From positions 1 to 32,929 of the forward strand of contig JARKOY010000092.1 in assembly GCA_029975555.1 (NCBI GenBank): a stretch of DNA of 32,929 bases, given 5' to 3'. The position numbers and the translations under genes were made by a program. The notes beneath the pieces were generated by a model. The model saw nothing but the letters and a program-made list of their open reading frames with translations. It did no database searches and had not been told where the DNA came from. Each line of letters starts with the position of its first letter. Within the stretch, counting starts at the first letter, position 1. The stretch comes from Spirochaetia bacterium. GTDB taxonomy: Bacteria; Spirochaetota; Spirochaetia; Treponematales; Rectinemataceae. Positions 1 to 8,571 of this stretch are shown here, piece after piece.

Positions 1-62
1 CCGGCGGGTGCCTGGTGATGGTAGCCACAGTCTTTGTTGGGACAGAAAGGAATCTGGTGCAT
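1..62 (-). CDS. Partial gene start, zinc-ribbon-like N-terminus (possible transposase)
   Basis: Reading the minus strand from an ATG at 62-60, the frame stays open to the window edge and gives about 20 residues, beginning MHQIPFCPNKDCGYHH. A strong Shine-Dalgarno (GGAGGAGGAG) lies about 5 nt upstream, which argues for a real start. The C-x4-C followed by two histidines looks like half of a zinc ribbon. From memory, some DDE-type transposases begin this way, with further cysteines later, but the rest of the gene is outside the window. It could equally be another small zinc-binding protein. A weak -10 (TATAGT on the minus strand, 136-141) may serve it. Confidence 0.5.
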   Translation of the reverse strand, partial: MHQIPFCPNKDCGYHHQAPA

Positions 63-171
63 GGATTCTCCTCCTCCTTTCTACTTCGCACCAAACCTCA
101 GCCTTTGCTTCATCTTTCTCTGCAGGATTCGAGACACTATACAAGGAATGCCATAATTCGTATCGATGAGG

Positions 172-177
172 TATACT
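172..177 (+). promoter_or_regulatory. -10-like hexamer directly before the lipoprotein start
   Basis: TATACT ends 7 nt before the ATG at 185. A weak -35 (ATGCCA, 148-153) lies 18 nt upstream. If this is the promoter, the transcript starts at or within a base of the start codon. No Shine-Dalgarno lies at normal distance; the nearest is GAGG at about 13 nt. Confidence 0.35.
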
Positions 178-184
178 CTAAACA

Positions 185-1339
185 ATGAATACACTTTTTC
201 GTTCGATGCGGGCGTGGGTATGTCTCCTCGCCGTCGTCGTTGTCGGCTGTTCCGCCTCCACAGAGGGGGCGAAGGCGCACATACTCTTCGATCTCGGCTA
301 TGGAAAGTCCGATTCTTCGCTCGATATGTCCGGTGGAGAAAAGAGTGCGATAACTGTTTCGCTCAAGAAGGGCATATTCCATGTTTTGAGCCGCGCAGAG
401 GCAAAGATTCTGCGCATCTCATCCTACGGCCAGACCTTGGCGATGTGGTACGATCCTAGGAAAGGCAGCGCGCCGATCGTGTTGAAGGATGTACAGAGCA
501 CTGATCTTTCTGGAGGAAAGGAGCTTGGGCGTTTTGCCGTACAGGTCTCCTTCAGCGATCCTTGGCCGATGGCGGCGGATTCGAGGCAGCTATTGTATGT
601 GGCTGACGGTGGTTTCGTCAGGCGATTCGATTCCGACGGGAAAGAGATGCAGCCCCTTGGCCGCGAAGGCGTCGGAGGCGCACGCTTTCCGCTCATCATG
701 GCCCTCGACACAGTGGAGAACGACGATCTTGCGGTGGTCTGTGCCTCCGAATCCGAGACGTTTGTCTACTTTTTTGACAAAAACGGAATATTTCTGCATG
801 TTTTGAAGCTGAGCAACCATGCTATGCCCGTGCCCTCATCCATCCTTGAAAAAAATCCGAACACGAGGGGATTTCGCGTCATCGCCTCGCTGGAATCCAT
901 ATCGCCGGGCTACGTCGGGGGGACGATGATCGTCGCGCTGAAAATCAACTACTATGGGGAAAAATATGATCCTGATTCTGGGGGTAGCCTCTCGATCGAT
1001 CCCGTCGGAGGCTGGATCATCGAGATCGATGCGAAAAATGGCAAAACGCTGGGCTCCTTTCCCCTCCAGAGCAGCATCAACGACTTGGGGGTTGATCAAC
1101 AGCTCATTGCTGCTCGAGCCGACAGCATCATCAGCATTCGATGGCAGGAGGATGGCGTAGGCGGTGAGGTTTTTCGGTATAACCTGAAAGGAAAAGTGAT
1201 TGGAAAGCTGCATTTCGTGGTCCCCGATCCAGAGGCGGTGCTCGTCGCGATGACCGTTGGCGATGATGGATACCTCTACATCCTCGGCCAGCTTCCTTCG
1301 AGCTTGAGGATGTATGCGTGGAAACTTCCGGTCACGTGA
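185..1339 (+). CDS. Exported lipoprotein, probable beta-propeller-like repeats
   Basis: The 384-residue protein begins with a basic n-region, a hydrophobic stretch and a lipobox (VVGC, Cys22), so it should be lipidated and anchored to a membrane facing the periplasm or outside. The body has recurring strand-turn units rich in YVADGG, RFDSDGK, FFDKNG and DDGYLYIL, typical of NHL/YVTN-type beta-propellers, though I cannot count blades reliably. There is no catalytic motif. It may belong to a conserved spirochaete lipoprotein family, but I cannot verify this. The next gene (nnr) starts 56 nt downstream with its own Shine-Dalgarno. Function unknown; ligand binding or protein interaction is inference from the fold. 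Confidence 0.8.
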   Translation: MNTLFRSMRAWVCLLAVVVVGCSASTEGAKAHILFDLGYGKSDSSLDMSGGEKSAITVSLKKGIFHVLSRAEAKILRISSYGQTLAMWYDPRKGSAPIVLKDVQSTDLSGGKELGRFAVQVSFSDPWPMAADSRQLLYVADGGFVRRFDSDGKEMQPLGREGVGGARFPLIMALDTVENDDLAVVCASESETFVYFFDKNGIFLHVLKLSNHAMPVPSSILEKNPNTRGFRVIASLESISPGYVGGTMIVALKINYYGEKYDPDSGGSLSIDPVGGWIIEIDAKNGKTLGSFPLQSSINDLGVDQQLIAARADSIISIRWQEDGVGGEVFRYNLKGKVIGKLHFVVPDPEAVLVAMTVGDDGYLYILGQLPSSLRMYAWKLPVT

Positions 1340-1395
1340 CTTCGCTTGCTGCACAGAAGCGAAGTGGGTATAGTGACGTTGGAGGTCTTTTCAGA

Positions 1396-3033
1396 ATGCG
1401 CCCTCTTCTGTCGACTTCTCAATCTCTCGAACTCGATGCGTCCACCAGGGCCATGTTTGATTTTTCCTCGGACAACCTCATGGAGATTGCTGCGATGCGT
1501 CTGTGGCAGGTGCTGAAGCGCGAGGTGATTCAAAAAAGGTTGACGCATCTTTCGCCGACGCAGGCGTCGATCGTGGCGGTGTGCGGCAAAGGCGACAATG
1601 CGGGCGATGCGCTCGCGGTGCTGAGGCATGCGAGGCTCGAGGGGTTTCACCGTCTCTCAGCCATTGTCCCCGGCGAGGACACAATGAAGGAGAATGCTCG
1701 GTTGAATCTCCGCCGCGCCGAGCGGTGCGGCATTGAGATTATCCAATACGAGAACGTCGAAGCGCCAGCCCTCTTGGAAATGCTTTCCCGACAGGATATC
1801 GTGCTCGATGCGGTGCTTGGCACGGGCGTACACGGGTCTGCAAAGGGTACTGCGGCGGGCGCGATACAGATGCTTAGAAGCCTGGCCAGTGGTCGGACGG
1901 GAAGTGTCGACAGAATTCCCTATATCGTGGCCGTCGATATCCCCTCGGGGTTGGGCGACGACTGGCAGTCGGACTATCCGATCGTCCACGCCGATGCGAC
2001 GCTCTGCATAGAGCCGGCAAAAGAGGCGCTCTATATGCCAGCGGCAAGGCCATACGCAGGCGATATTTTTCCGGTCGACGGCATTTTCCCTCTCTGGACA
2101 GAGGGGGCCAGATCACCCGTCTGGCTTCTCGAGGGCGACGATATTGGTAGCTTCCTGCCGCCCATCTCACGCTGGGCCCATAAGATGCAGCGTGGGCGGG
2201 TTGCGGTTCTCGCCGGGAGTCGGAGCGGGGCCGGGGCTGCGCTCCACTGTGTGCGAGGGGCGGCTGCTGCAGGCGCGGGGTACATTGGGCTCTACTGTGA
2301 TGAAGAGCTCTTTTCTTCCTATCTCGCCGCGGCGGGGGACCTGGCGATAGTGCGCGTGCTTTCGCAAGAGTCGTTCTCTCCGGAGTCGTGGGATGCGATC
2401 GTCGTAGGACCCGGCTGGGGCACCGACGATGGAAGGCGAGCAGTGCTCGAAAGATTGTTGTCCGCCGATACAGCCCTCATCCTCGATGCGGACGCAGTGC
2501 GCCTCTATGCAAAAATCGCAGGGAAGGCCCCATCCGGCGTTTTCAAGGCGCCCCTCATCCTTACCCCTCACCCAGGCGAATTTCGGGACCTCGCTGCGTT
2601 CCTCGGCCAGGCCCAGGCAGATCAGGCCAGGAATGCTTCGGAGACAGTACAACAATCGGTGGCTCTCGCACAAAAATTCGGTCTTGTCCTCGCCTTAAGG
2701 GCGTCGACGACGCACGTCGCATTTCCGGACGGAAGTTGTGCGGTCTTTGACGGAAGCGCTTCAGGCTTGGGAATAGCGGGGTCTGGTGACGTGCTGTCCG
2801 GTCTCACAGGCGGTCTTCTTGCCCGCTGGACAGCCCTCTTAAGGGAGCCTGGTGCGGCCGGATTCGGCGAAGATGCTGCCCTGTTCCATACTCCCCTGGC
2901 CCGGGCGATACTTGGTGCCGTATTGGTCCACGGCATTGCAGGCAGGCGGCTCTCGGCGACGAGGGGGTGGTTTACACCCGCCGACCTTGCGCAGGCCTGT
3001 GGGAACCTCACGTCAGGGAGCGAGCATGGATGA
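1396..3033 (+). CDS. nnr: Bifunctional NAD(P)H-hydrate epimerase / ADP-dependent dehydratase
   Basis: It repairs NAD(P)HX, the hydrated damage product of NAD(P)H, in the cytoplasm. The N-terminal half (about 1-230) is the YjeF_N epimerase, with GKGDNAGDA at 64-72 in place of the usual GNNGGDG, DAVLGTGVHG and VAVDIPSGL. The C-terminal half is the ribokinase-like dehydratase, with GPGWG, LILDADAVRLY, LTPHPGEF and a GSGDVLSGLTGGLLA anion-hole segment. I chose ATG 1396 over the upstream ATG 1318 because GGAGGT lies 9 nt before it and the extra 26 residues are unlike the family; this gives 545 residues, normal for the fusion. It overlaps the Nudix gene by 8 bases, implying coupled translation. The altered epimerase glycine motif is the only oddity. 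Confidence 0.92.
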   Translation: MRPLLSTSQSLELDASTRAMFDFSSDNLMEIAAMRLWQVLKREVIQKRLTHLSPTQASIVAVCGKGDNAGDALAVLRHARLEGFHRLSAIVPGEDTMKENARLNLRRAERCGIEIIQYENVEAPALLEMLSRQDIVLDAVLGTGVHGSAKGTAAGAIQMLRSLASGRTGSVDRIPYIVAVDIPSGLGDDWQSDYPIVHADATLCIEPAKEALYMPAARPYAGDIFPVDGIFPLWTEGARSPVWLLEGDDIGSFLPPISRWAHKMQRGRVAVLAGSRSGAGAALHCVRGAAAAGAGYIGLYCDEELFSSYLAAAGDLAIVRVLSQESFSPESWDAIVVGPGWGTDDGRRAVLERLLSADTALILDADAVRLYAKIAGKAPSGVFKAPLILTPHPGEFRDLAAFLGQAQADQARNASETVQQSVALAQKFGLVLALRASTTHVAFPDGSCAVFDGSASGLGIAGSGDVLSGLTGGLLARWTALLREPGAAGFGEDAALFHTPLARAILGAVLVHGIAGRRLSATRGWFTPADLAQACGNLTSGSEHG

Positions 3034-3481
3034 GAAGCCGATGATGGCCGACGGACAAAAAGACGCCCCACGAGGCTCGCTGCTGCGTTCGGTCGCGGGC
3101 ATTGCTGTTCGGGGCGAACTGTTCTTCGTTGCCCGACGCAAACGGGATGCAACCGAAATGAGCCAACGCTGGGAATTTCCTGGAGGGAAGGTCGAGGCTG
3201 ATGAATCGGATGAAGCAGCCCTTGTGCGCGAATTTCTTGAGGAATTCAACGCGCCCATCACGGTGCTTCGCTTTTTGGGCGAAAGCATGTTTGCCAACAA
3301 AGGTAAGGTCCGCGCGCTTGCAGCCTGGGAAATTTCTCTAGAACCAGCGCACATCTCAATGTTGAACGAGCATTCCGAGGCTGCCTGGTTACCACTCGAC
3401 GCCATTGTGGAGATGGATCTCGCAGATTCGGACAGAGCGCTGATACCCATCCTGGAGGCATCGGTCAAAGACAATCGGTAA
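3026..3481 (+). CDS. Nudix hydrolase, MutT-like
   Basis: A 151-residue Nudix protein starting at an ATG inside the end of nnr. The Nudix box is visible: GGKVEADE followed after seven residues by REFLEEF, matching G-x5-E-x7-RE-U-x-EE with Asn in place of the final Gly. The WEFPGGK lead-in and the C-terminal EAAWLPLDAI segment are typical of MutT/CTP-pyrophosphohydrolase members that remove oxidised or non-canonical nucleoside triphosphates. The substrate cannot be set from sequence. Translational coupling to nnr places two metabolite-repair enzymes together. Its 3' end overlaps the convergent xseB by 17 bases. Confidence 0.85.
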   Translation: MDEKPMMADGQKDAPRGSLLRSVAGIAVRGELFFVARRKRDATEMSQRWEFPGGKVEADESDEAALVREFLEEFNAPITVLRFLGESMFANKGKVRALAAWEISLEPAHISMLNEHSEAAWLPLDAIVEMDLADSDRALIPILEASVKDNR

Positions 3482-3764
3482 CCTGCTCGTCGCTGCCTTC
3501 CTCCGAATCCTGCTGTTGCCCAACTTCCGGCACCTCAAAATCAGCGGTGCGAGGAGAATTCAAATCCTCGGTTTCGACGTCTTCAAGGCTGTTGAGAAGG
3601 ATTTCCACCTTGCCCTGCAGCGCATCGAGCTCTTTCTTCAACTCGCGGGCGAGGGAAACACCTTCCTCGAAGAGGTTGAAGGATTGTTCGAGCGGGATGT
3701 CGGCGTTCCTCATCTGCTCAGCAATCTGCTCCAGCCGCCCCATCTTTTTTTCAAAGTCTTTCAT
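3465..3764 (-). CDS. xseB: Exodeoxyribonuclease VII small subunit
   Basis: A 99-residue protein starting MKDFEKKMGRLEQIAEQM with the family pattern of a helical hairpin (PLEQSFNLFEEGVSLARELKKEL). Several small subunits associate with XseA to degrade single-stranded DNA to oligonucleotides. I chose ATG 3764 over 3812 because AAGGAG sits 8 nt upstream and the extra N-terminus is just xseA read in another frame. It overlaps the xseA end by 14 bases, so the subunits are coupled. The C-terminal 30 residues are acidic and low complexity, slightly longer than the typical ~80-residue protein. Confidence 0.9.
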   Translation of the reverse strand: MKDFEKKMGRLEQIAEQMRNADIPLEQSFNLFEEGVSLARELKKELDALQGKVEILLNSLEDVETEDLNSPRTADFEVPEVGQQQDSEEGSDEQVTDCL

Positions 3765-5004
3765 GCCAATCGCTCCTTGTACCCTGAATCGAGGCGTCCG
3801 CTTCGCCTTCATAGAAGAGAATATGAACGGTGTCGCCTGCGGTCAGTGTCTTGGCGGAACGAACTATTTGCATTTCGGCATTCTGGCCGTCAGGCTGCGC
3901 CACCGAGGGCTTCGTCACGACCGAAAAGCCCCGCTTCATGATTGCTCTGGGATTGGAGAGTTCGACAACGCGCTGCGCGAGGGCCAGACGGGTCTTCTCC
4001 ACATCCATGCTTTTCTGCATGCTCTGCCGTATGATCTCCACCGCGGTGTCGAACCGCTGGACGAAAGAGAATTGTCGCCGAGCGAGGAACCCTTCCACGG
4101 CACGGGGCGAGACGGCGGAGAGTCTCTGCCGTGCGTGGGAAAGCGCCTGTTGCATCGACTGTGTGAGCAAAGTCTGGAAATGGGTCATCTCTTTGTAGAT
4201 CATTTCAAGTTCGCTGCACGCCATTTCCGCGGCCGCAGATGGAGTCGGAGCCCGGAGATCCGCCGCATAATCCGACAGAGCCCAGTCCGTTTCGTGCCCC
4301 ACGGCGCTGATCACGGGGATATCCGACGCAGCGATGGCCCGGACCACGATCTCTTCTGAAAAAGGCAGGAGGTCCTCTATGGAGCCTCCCCCTCGCCCCA
4401 CGATCAGCACGTCGGCGAGATTCCAGCGATTCGCCTGACGAATGCGCGCAGCTATCGAGACTGCGGCCTCATCCCCTTGAACCAGGGCTGGGAGCACGAG
4501 AATGCTGACTTTGGGGTTTCGCCTGCGGAGTATGCGGATGATGTCACGCACGGCCGCACCTGTGGGGCTGGTCACCACTGCGATTCGCGATGGAAAGCGG
4601 GGAATGGGCTTTTTTTTTGATTCGTCGAACAGACCTTCCCTTGCGAGCCTCTGCTTGCGTTCTTCGAGCATTGCGAGGATATCGCCGAGCCCAGCCCTCC
4701 TCATACTCCTTGTGATGAGCTGGTACTGCCCCCTGCCCGGATAGACTGAGATGCCTCCTCGTGCCCACACTTTCATGCCATCCCTAGGGACAAATGAAAG
4801 AGAGAGCATGTCGCGGCGGAACATGACGGCCTGGAGGACAGCCTGCTCATCCTTGAGCGAAAAGTAGAGGTGGCCGGATGCAGCCGTCTTACAGTTGGAT
4901 ATTTCGCCTTCGACGGTTATGTCAGGGTATTTATTTTCAAGGTCATCTCTTATGAGAGATGTAATCTGGGAGACCGTGAAGGGTGAGACGGTTTCAAATC
5001 GCAT
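3751..5004 (-). CDS. xseA: Exodeoxyribonuclease VII large subunit
   Basis: A 417-residue catalytic subunit. An OB-fold DNA-binding domain occupies about 1-110 (TVEGEISNCK, GHLYFSLKD). The nuclease domain follows, with RIAVVTSPTGAAVRDI (140-155), GRGGGSIEDL (203-212) and GHETD (236-240), and then a helical coiled-coil region for XseB binding. It is transcribed divergently from the DEAH helicase. No Shine-Dalgarno precedes the ATG. Instead TAAAAT lies 6 nt upstream, suggesting a leaderless message. A run of nine A (minus strand; T 4610-4618) encodes the KKK segment near residue 130 and could be a slippage site. Confidence 0.95.
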   Translation of the reverse strand: MRFETVSPFTVSQITSLIRDDLENKYPDITVEGEISNCKTAASGHLYFSLKDEQAVLQAVMFRRDMLSLSFVPRDGMKVWARGGISVYPGRGQYQLITRSMRRAGLGDILAMLEERKQRLAREGLFDESKKKPIPRFPSRIAVVTSPTGAAVRDIIRILRRRNPKVSILVLPALVQGDEAAVSIAARIRQANRWNLADVLIVGRGGGSIEDLLPFSEEIVVRAIAASDIPVISAVGHETDWALSDYAADLRAPTPSAAAEMACSELEMIYKEMTHFQTLLTQSMQQALSHARQRLSAVSPRAVEGFLARRQFSFVQRFDTAVEIIRQSMQKSMDVEKTRLALAQRVVELSNPRAIMKRGFSVVTKPSVAQPDGQNAEMQIVRSAKTLTAGDTVHILFYEGEADASIQGTRSDWHERL

Positions 5005-5010
5005 GGAGAC

Positions 5011-5039
5011 ATTTTAGCAGAAAGCGCCACCGATAGGAA
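5011..5039 (-). promoter_or_regulatory. Candidate xseA promoter, leaderless type
   Basis: On the minus strand TAAAAT (+ strand 5011-5016) lies 6 nt before the xseA ATG. A weak -35 (TTCCTA, 5034-5039) is 17 nt further upstream. The -10 is good and the -35 poor. Confidence 0.35.
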
Positions 5040-5072
5040 TGTCGGATACTGGCGAAAGTTCTTCTCTGACGT

Positions 5073-5078
5073 TACACT
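5073..5078 (+). promoter_or_regulatory. -10-like hexamer before the DEAH helicase start
   Basis: TACACT ends 7 nt before the ATG at 5086, and no Shine-Dalgarno is present. No convincing -35 is visible. The same hexamer at nearly the same distance precedes maf. Confidence 0.3.
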
Positions 5079-5085
5079 TGATCAT

Positions 5086-7770
5086 ATGATACATCCTCAC
5101 GATCTGCCGATCTATCAACAGAAAGCCAAAATTCTCGAGGCTCTCGCCGCGAACCAAGTCATTGTCGTTGAGAGTCCCACGGGGTCTGGCAAAACCACAC
5201 AGCTCCCCATCATTCTCTATGAGGCGGGCTATGCCTCGAAAGGGATAATCGGCATTACCCAGCCCAGACGCATCGCGACGCTGTCGGTGAGCGACTTCAT
5301 CGCGCGCCAGTTGAATACGGCCATTCCAGGCATTGTCGGATACAAGATGCGGTTTGAAGACGCAACCGCGCCCAATACCGCCATAAAGATAATGACCGAT
5401 GGCATCCTTCTTCAAGAGATGAAGCTCGACCCTTACCTTGCGCATTACAGCGTGATCATGGTGGATGAGGCGCATGAGCGCAGCCTGAACATAGACTTTA
5501 TCCTTGGGCTGTTAAAGAAGGTGCTCGAGGCGCGGAGCGAGTTCCGCGTCATTGTGTCGTCCGCCACCATCAATGCGGAGGTCTTCTCGGAGTATTTCGG
5601 CGAATGTCCTGTCGTGCGCATCGATGCGCCTATGTACCCGGTGCGCGTCGTGTACGACGCCATCAAGGCAGCCCCGGAAGCCCCACCGAACCCTGAGCCG
5701 GGGGCAAGAAAAGCTGAAGAGGGTTATTACCGCTCCTCAGATGAAGCGCTGTACGAGAAAATTCTATCGATTGTCGGGAGAGTCGTCGACGGAGATGCCG
5801 GTGCGGAACCTGGCGACATCCTCATATTCCTGCCTGGCGAAAAGACGATAAAAGAGTGCCTCAAGACCCTCATGACGAGCCGCTGGGCCCGGCGACTGCA
5901 CTGCATTCCTCTCTATGCCCGCCTTGGAAAGGATGAGCAGGAGAAGGTCTTCGAGCCTGCGCCTGAAGGGAAAATCAAGGTCGTCATCTCAACCAATATC
6001 GCAGAGACGAGCGTCACCATCGACGGCATCACGGTGGTCATCGATTCGGGGCTTGCAAAGATCAATTACTACAATCCGCGGACATTTACCGCCAGCCTCA
6101 TAGAGACTCCCATCTCCAAAGCCTCTTGCAACCAACGGAAGGGAAGGGCGGGGCGCACTCGTCCTGGTATCTGTTACCGGCTGTATTCCATCAAGGATTT
6201 CGATTCGCGGCCGCTCTATCCTACCGAAGAGATACACCGCACCGACCTGTCCGAAGTGCTGCTCCGCATGGCGGAACTCGGCATCACGGACTTCGAGCAC
6301 TTCGACTTCATCACGAAGCCGCCCAAGAGCGCAATCCGAGGTGCCATCGAAGTGCTCAATCTGCTCGAAGCTTTGAACCCCGACCGCACACTCACGCGCA
6401 TCGGACAGATGATGTGCGCCTTCCCGCTTTTGCCGAAACTTTCGCGCATGATCGTGGAAGCGATTCTGAGGTATCCGGATGTGATCAGTGAGACGCTGAT
6501 CGCGGCAGCCTTTCTCTCTACGACGAGTCCCTACATCTTGCCGCCCGGAGAAGAGACCGAGGCGCGCGCCGCCCACCACCGGTTCCGAGATCCTATGGGC
6601 GACTTTGCCTCGTATCTACGGCTCTACGAGGCCTTTACCTCGGCCGAGGACCCAGCCAAGTTCTGTGAACGCAACTACCTCGACGAGCGGACGCTGCACG
6701 AAATCGTGAGGATAAAGCAACAGCTGGAGCTCATAGTCTCCGACCTCGGTGTTCCGATCGGTTCGGGGGGGGCGATCTCCGACTACCTGTGCGCGGTGAG
6801 CCGCGGGCTCATCCAGTTCGTTTGTGCCAGACAGGGGAGGGGACTGTTCAGCTCGCTCACGGCAGAAAAAATTCAGATACATCCGGGGTCCGTCATGTTT
6901 CGCCAGGATGCCGACTTCATTGTGGCCGGCGAAATCGTGCGGACGACGCGCATGTACGCGATGTCTGTCTCTCCTCTTTCGAAGGCGCAGCTGTACAGAA
7001 TTTCTCCCGAACTGGCGGAGCAGCTCATTGCGATCCGACAGAAGGGGCCTTCGGCGGCCAAGAGCCTCAGGTCGTCCAAAGAAAAGGATCGGGCCCTGCC
7101 CGCTGAAAGGTCCGTACAAGAACAATCCTCGCCAGATCTGGTCCTCCGAAAGCGGAAACCCGAACAACAGCGGCGAGGGGTCTCTGCCGGGGCCAGGCCA
7201 GACACAATTTCGCTCGGAGGCGAAGTGTTCCCCCTCGAGGGCAAAGCACCGTCGAGGAGAACGGTGGTCCTCGACTGGGATCGTCTTTCCAGGATCGCGC
7301 CACTCATCGGTCCAGTCGATGAAGAACTCGGCAAATCTCTCAGGGCGCGCGTCGAATGGGGAAAGGTTCAGCTCTTCAACGGCGAAAAGCTCACCACGGT
7401 CTTGAAGGCTCTGAAATGGATTGATATCGGCCGCGACCTCTCGGCCAGCTGGCCGCTGCACACCAATTTTTCACTTGAGGCGAAGGCCGCCGAACAGTCG
7501 ATTGCAGCCCTCACCAATTCCCTCGAGGCGATCCTGCATGTAACCAAATTCGGCAAAAGGGGGAAGCTGGGCTTTATCGGCCTTTATTCCGATGGTGCAG
7601 GCAATTTCTGGTATCAGCCGACGCGTTCTTTTTCCGAGGCGCTCAATCAGAGCCTCGCAAGTGCGGAGCTCCTCGTCGATTATGCGGAAAAGCTCGGCCT
7701 CCCTCAGCCTCTGAAAGAAAAAATCAGCGTCCTCTACCGAAGGCTGAGCGATTTTTTCAGCAACGTATAA
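5086..7770 (+). CDS. DEAH-box ATP-dependent RNA helicase, HrpA-like
   Basis: An 894-residue SF2 helicase. Motif I is PTGSGKTT (31-38), motif Ia QPRRIA (59-64), motif II DEAH (127-130) and motif III SAT near 158. The second RecA domain has STNIAETSVTI and QRKGRAGRTRPG (motifs V/VI). Winged-helix, HA2 and OB-fold regions follow to about residue 660. A low-complexity basic linker then leads to a C-terminal segment of roughly 190 residues that I do not recognise. The length is closer to HrpB than to full HrpA (about 1300), but the conserved blocks read as HrpA-type. The role is RNA/RNP remodelling in the cytoplasm; the substrate is unknown. A run of eight G (6765-6772) lies in frame in the coding sequence. 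Confidence 0.88.
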   Translation: MIHPHDLPIYQQKAKILEALAANQVIVVESPTGSGKTTQLPIILYEAGYASKGIIGITQPRRIATLSVSDFIARQLNTAIPGIVGYKMRFEDATAPNTAIKIMTDGILLQEMKLDPYLAHYSVIMVDEAHERSLNIDFILGLLKKVLEARSEFRVIVSSATINAEVFSEYFGECPVVRIDAPMYPVRVVYDAIKAAPEAPPNPEPGARKAEEGYYRSSDEALYEKILSIVGRVVDGDAGAEPGDILIFLPGEKTIKECLKTLMTSRWARRLHCIPLYARLGKDEQEKVFEPAPEGKIKVVISTNIAETSVTIDGITVVIDSGLAKINYYNPRTFTASLIETPISKASCNQRKGRAGRTRPGICYRLYSIKDFDSRPLYPTEEIHRTDLSEVLLRMAELGITDFEHFDFITKPPKSAIRGAIEVLNLLEALNPDRTLTRIGQMMCAFPLLPKLSRMIVEAILRYPDVISETLIAAAFLSTTSPYILPPGEETEARAAHHRFRDPMGDFASYLRLYEAFTSAEDPAKFCERNYLDERTLHEIVRIKQQLELIVSDLGVPIGSGGAISDYLCAVSRGLIQFVCARQGRGLFSSLTAEKIQIHPGSVMFRQDADFIVAGEIVRTTRMYAMSVSPLSKAQLYRISPELAEQLIAIRQKGPSAAKSLRSSKEKDRALPAERSVQEQSSPDLVLRKRKPEQQRRGVSAGARPDTISLGGEVFPLEGKAPSRRTVVLDWDRLSRIAPLIGPVDEELGKSLRARVEWGKVQLFNGEKLTTVLKALKWIDIGRDLSASWPLHTNFSLEAKAAEQSIAALTNSLEAILHVTKFGKRGKLGFIGLYSDGAGNFWYQPTRSFSEALNQSLASAELLVDYAEKLGLPQPLKEKISVLYRRLSDFFSNV

Positions 7771-7788
7771 TGCCACTGCCGCGGTCGT

Positions 7789-8571
7789 TTACGAAGGCGA
7801 ACCCTTGATGTACAGAAGCTCGAAGGTGCCGCGGCCTGAATCTTTTGCGAAGTGTTCGAACTTCGTCTCTGGCCGCCACTCCTGGCGCGGCGCATAGCTT
7901 TCATACTGGTTTTTGAGCGCGGCGCAGGAATCGAGGGATGCCTTGGCGTACGAGGCGTATTCCTCAATATCGGTCACGAAGTAGAGATAGCCCCCTGCCA
8001 CAAGTTTTGCAGCCATGAGCGCGACGACGGCATCCTGCATGAGCCTGCGCTTGTGGTGTCTCTTTTTGGGCCATGGGTCAGGATAAAAGATGTGGATCCC
8101 AGCGAGGCTCTCAGGAGGAATCATTACCTTGAGGACTTCGATGGCATCGTGCTGAATAATGCGCACATTCTCAAGGCCGTGGCGTTCGAGGTCGATGATG
8201 AGCCTTCCGACACCGGGCGTGTGCACCTCGATCCCAAGATAGTTGAATTGAGCTCTCGCCTGTGCAATCTTCCATGTCGCCTGTCCCATGCCGAAGCCGA
8301 TTTCCAGGACAAGGGGCTTTTTGTCGGCAAACAGCGAATCCGGGTCGAGAGGGGCCCCTGTAAAGGGGATGATGTACTTCGGCCCGAATCGTTCGATTGC
8401 CCGACGCTGGGCCTCGGTGATCCTGCCGGACCGCAGGACGAAGGTGTGGATGCTGCCGTCGAGGATGCCCTCGCCCTCTTTGGGTCTTTGGTCTTCAGCC
8501 TTGGTCCTCTGCGCCTCGGCGGGCATGCCTGCGGCCTCTGATATCCGCGTCTCTGGCTCAGCGCGGGGCAT
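7789..8571 (-). CDS. trmB: tRNA (guanine-N7)-methyltransferase
   Basis: A 260-residue enzyme that methylates G46 in the tRNA variable loop using S-adenosylmethionine. The SAM-binding motif I is LVLEIGFGMG (87-96) and the TrmB signature FYPDPWPKKRHHKRRL is at 162-177. ATG 8571 is supported by AAGGAG about 9 nt upstream, although it gives an unusual hydrophilic N-terminal extension of about 38 residues. It overlaps the hisS stop region by 14 bases, so the two tRNA genes form a coupled pair. It ends 18 nt from the convergent helicase gene, with no obvious terminator between. Confidence 0.93.
   Translation of the reverse strand: MPRAEPETRISEAAGMPAEAQRTKAEDQRPKEGEGILDGSIHTFVLRSGRITEAQRRAIERFGPKYIIPFTGAPLDPDSLFADKKPLVLEIGFGMGQATWKIAQARAQFNYLGIEVHTPGVGRLIIDLERHGLENVRIIQHDAIEVLKVMIPPESLAGIHIFYPDPWPKKRHHKRRLMQDAVVALMAAKLVAGGYLYFVTDIEEYASYAKASLDSCAALKNQYESYAPRQEWRPETKFEHFAKDSGRGTFELLYIKGSPS

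Noticed and set aside
1318-1395. Longer N-terminus for nnr
   Set aside because: No Shine-Dalgarno at 1318, overlap with the lipoprotein gene end and no family similarity; ATG 1396 has GGAGGT.
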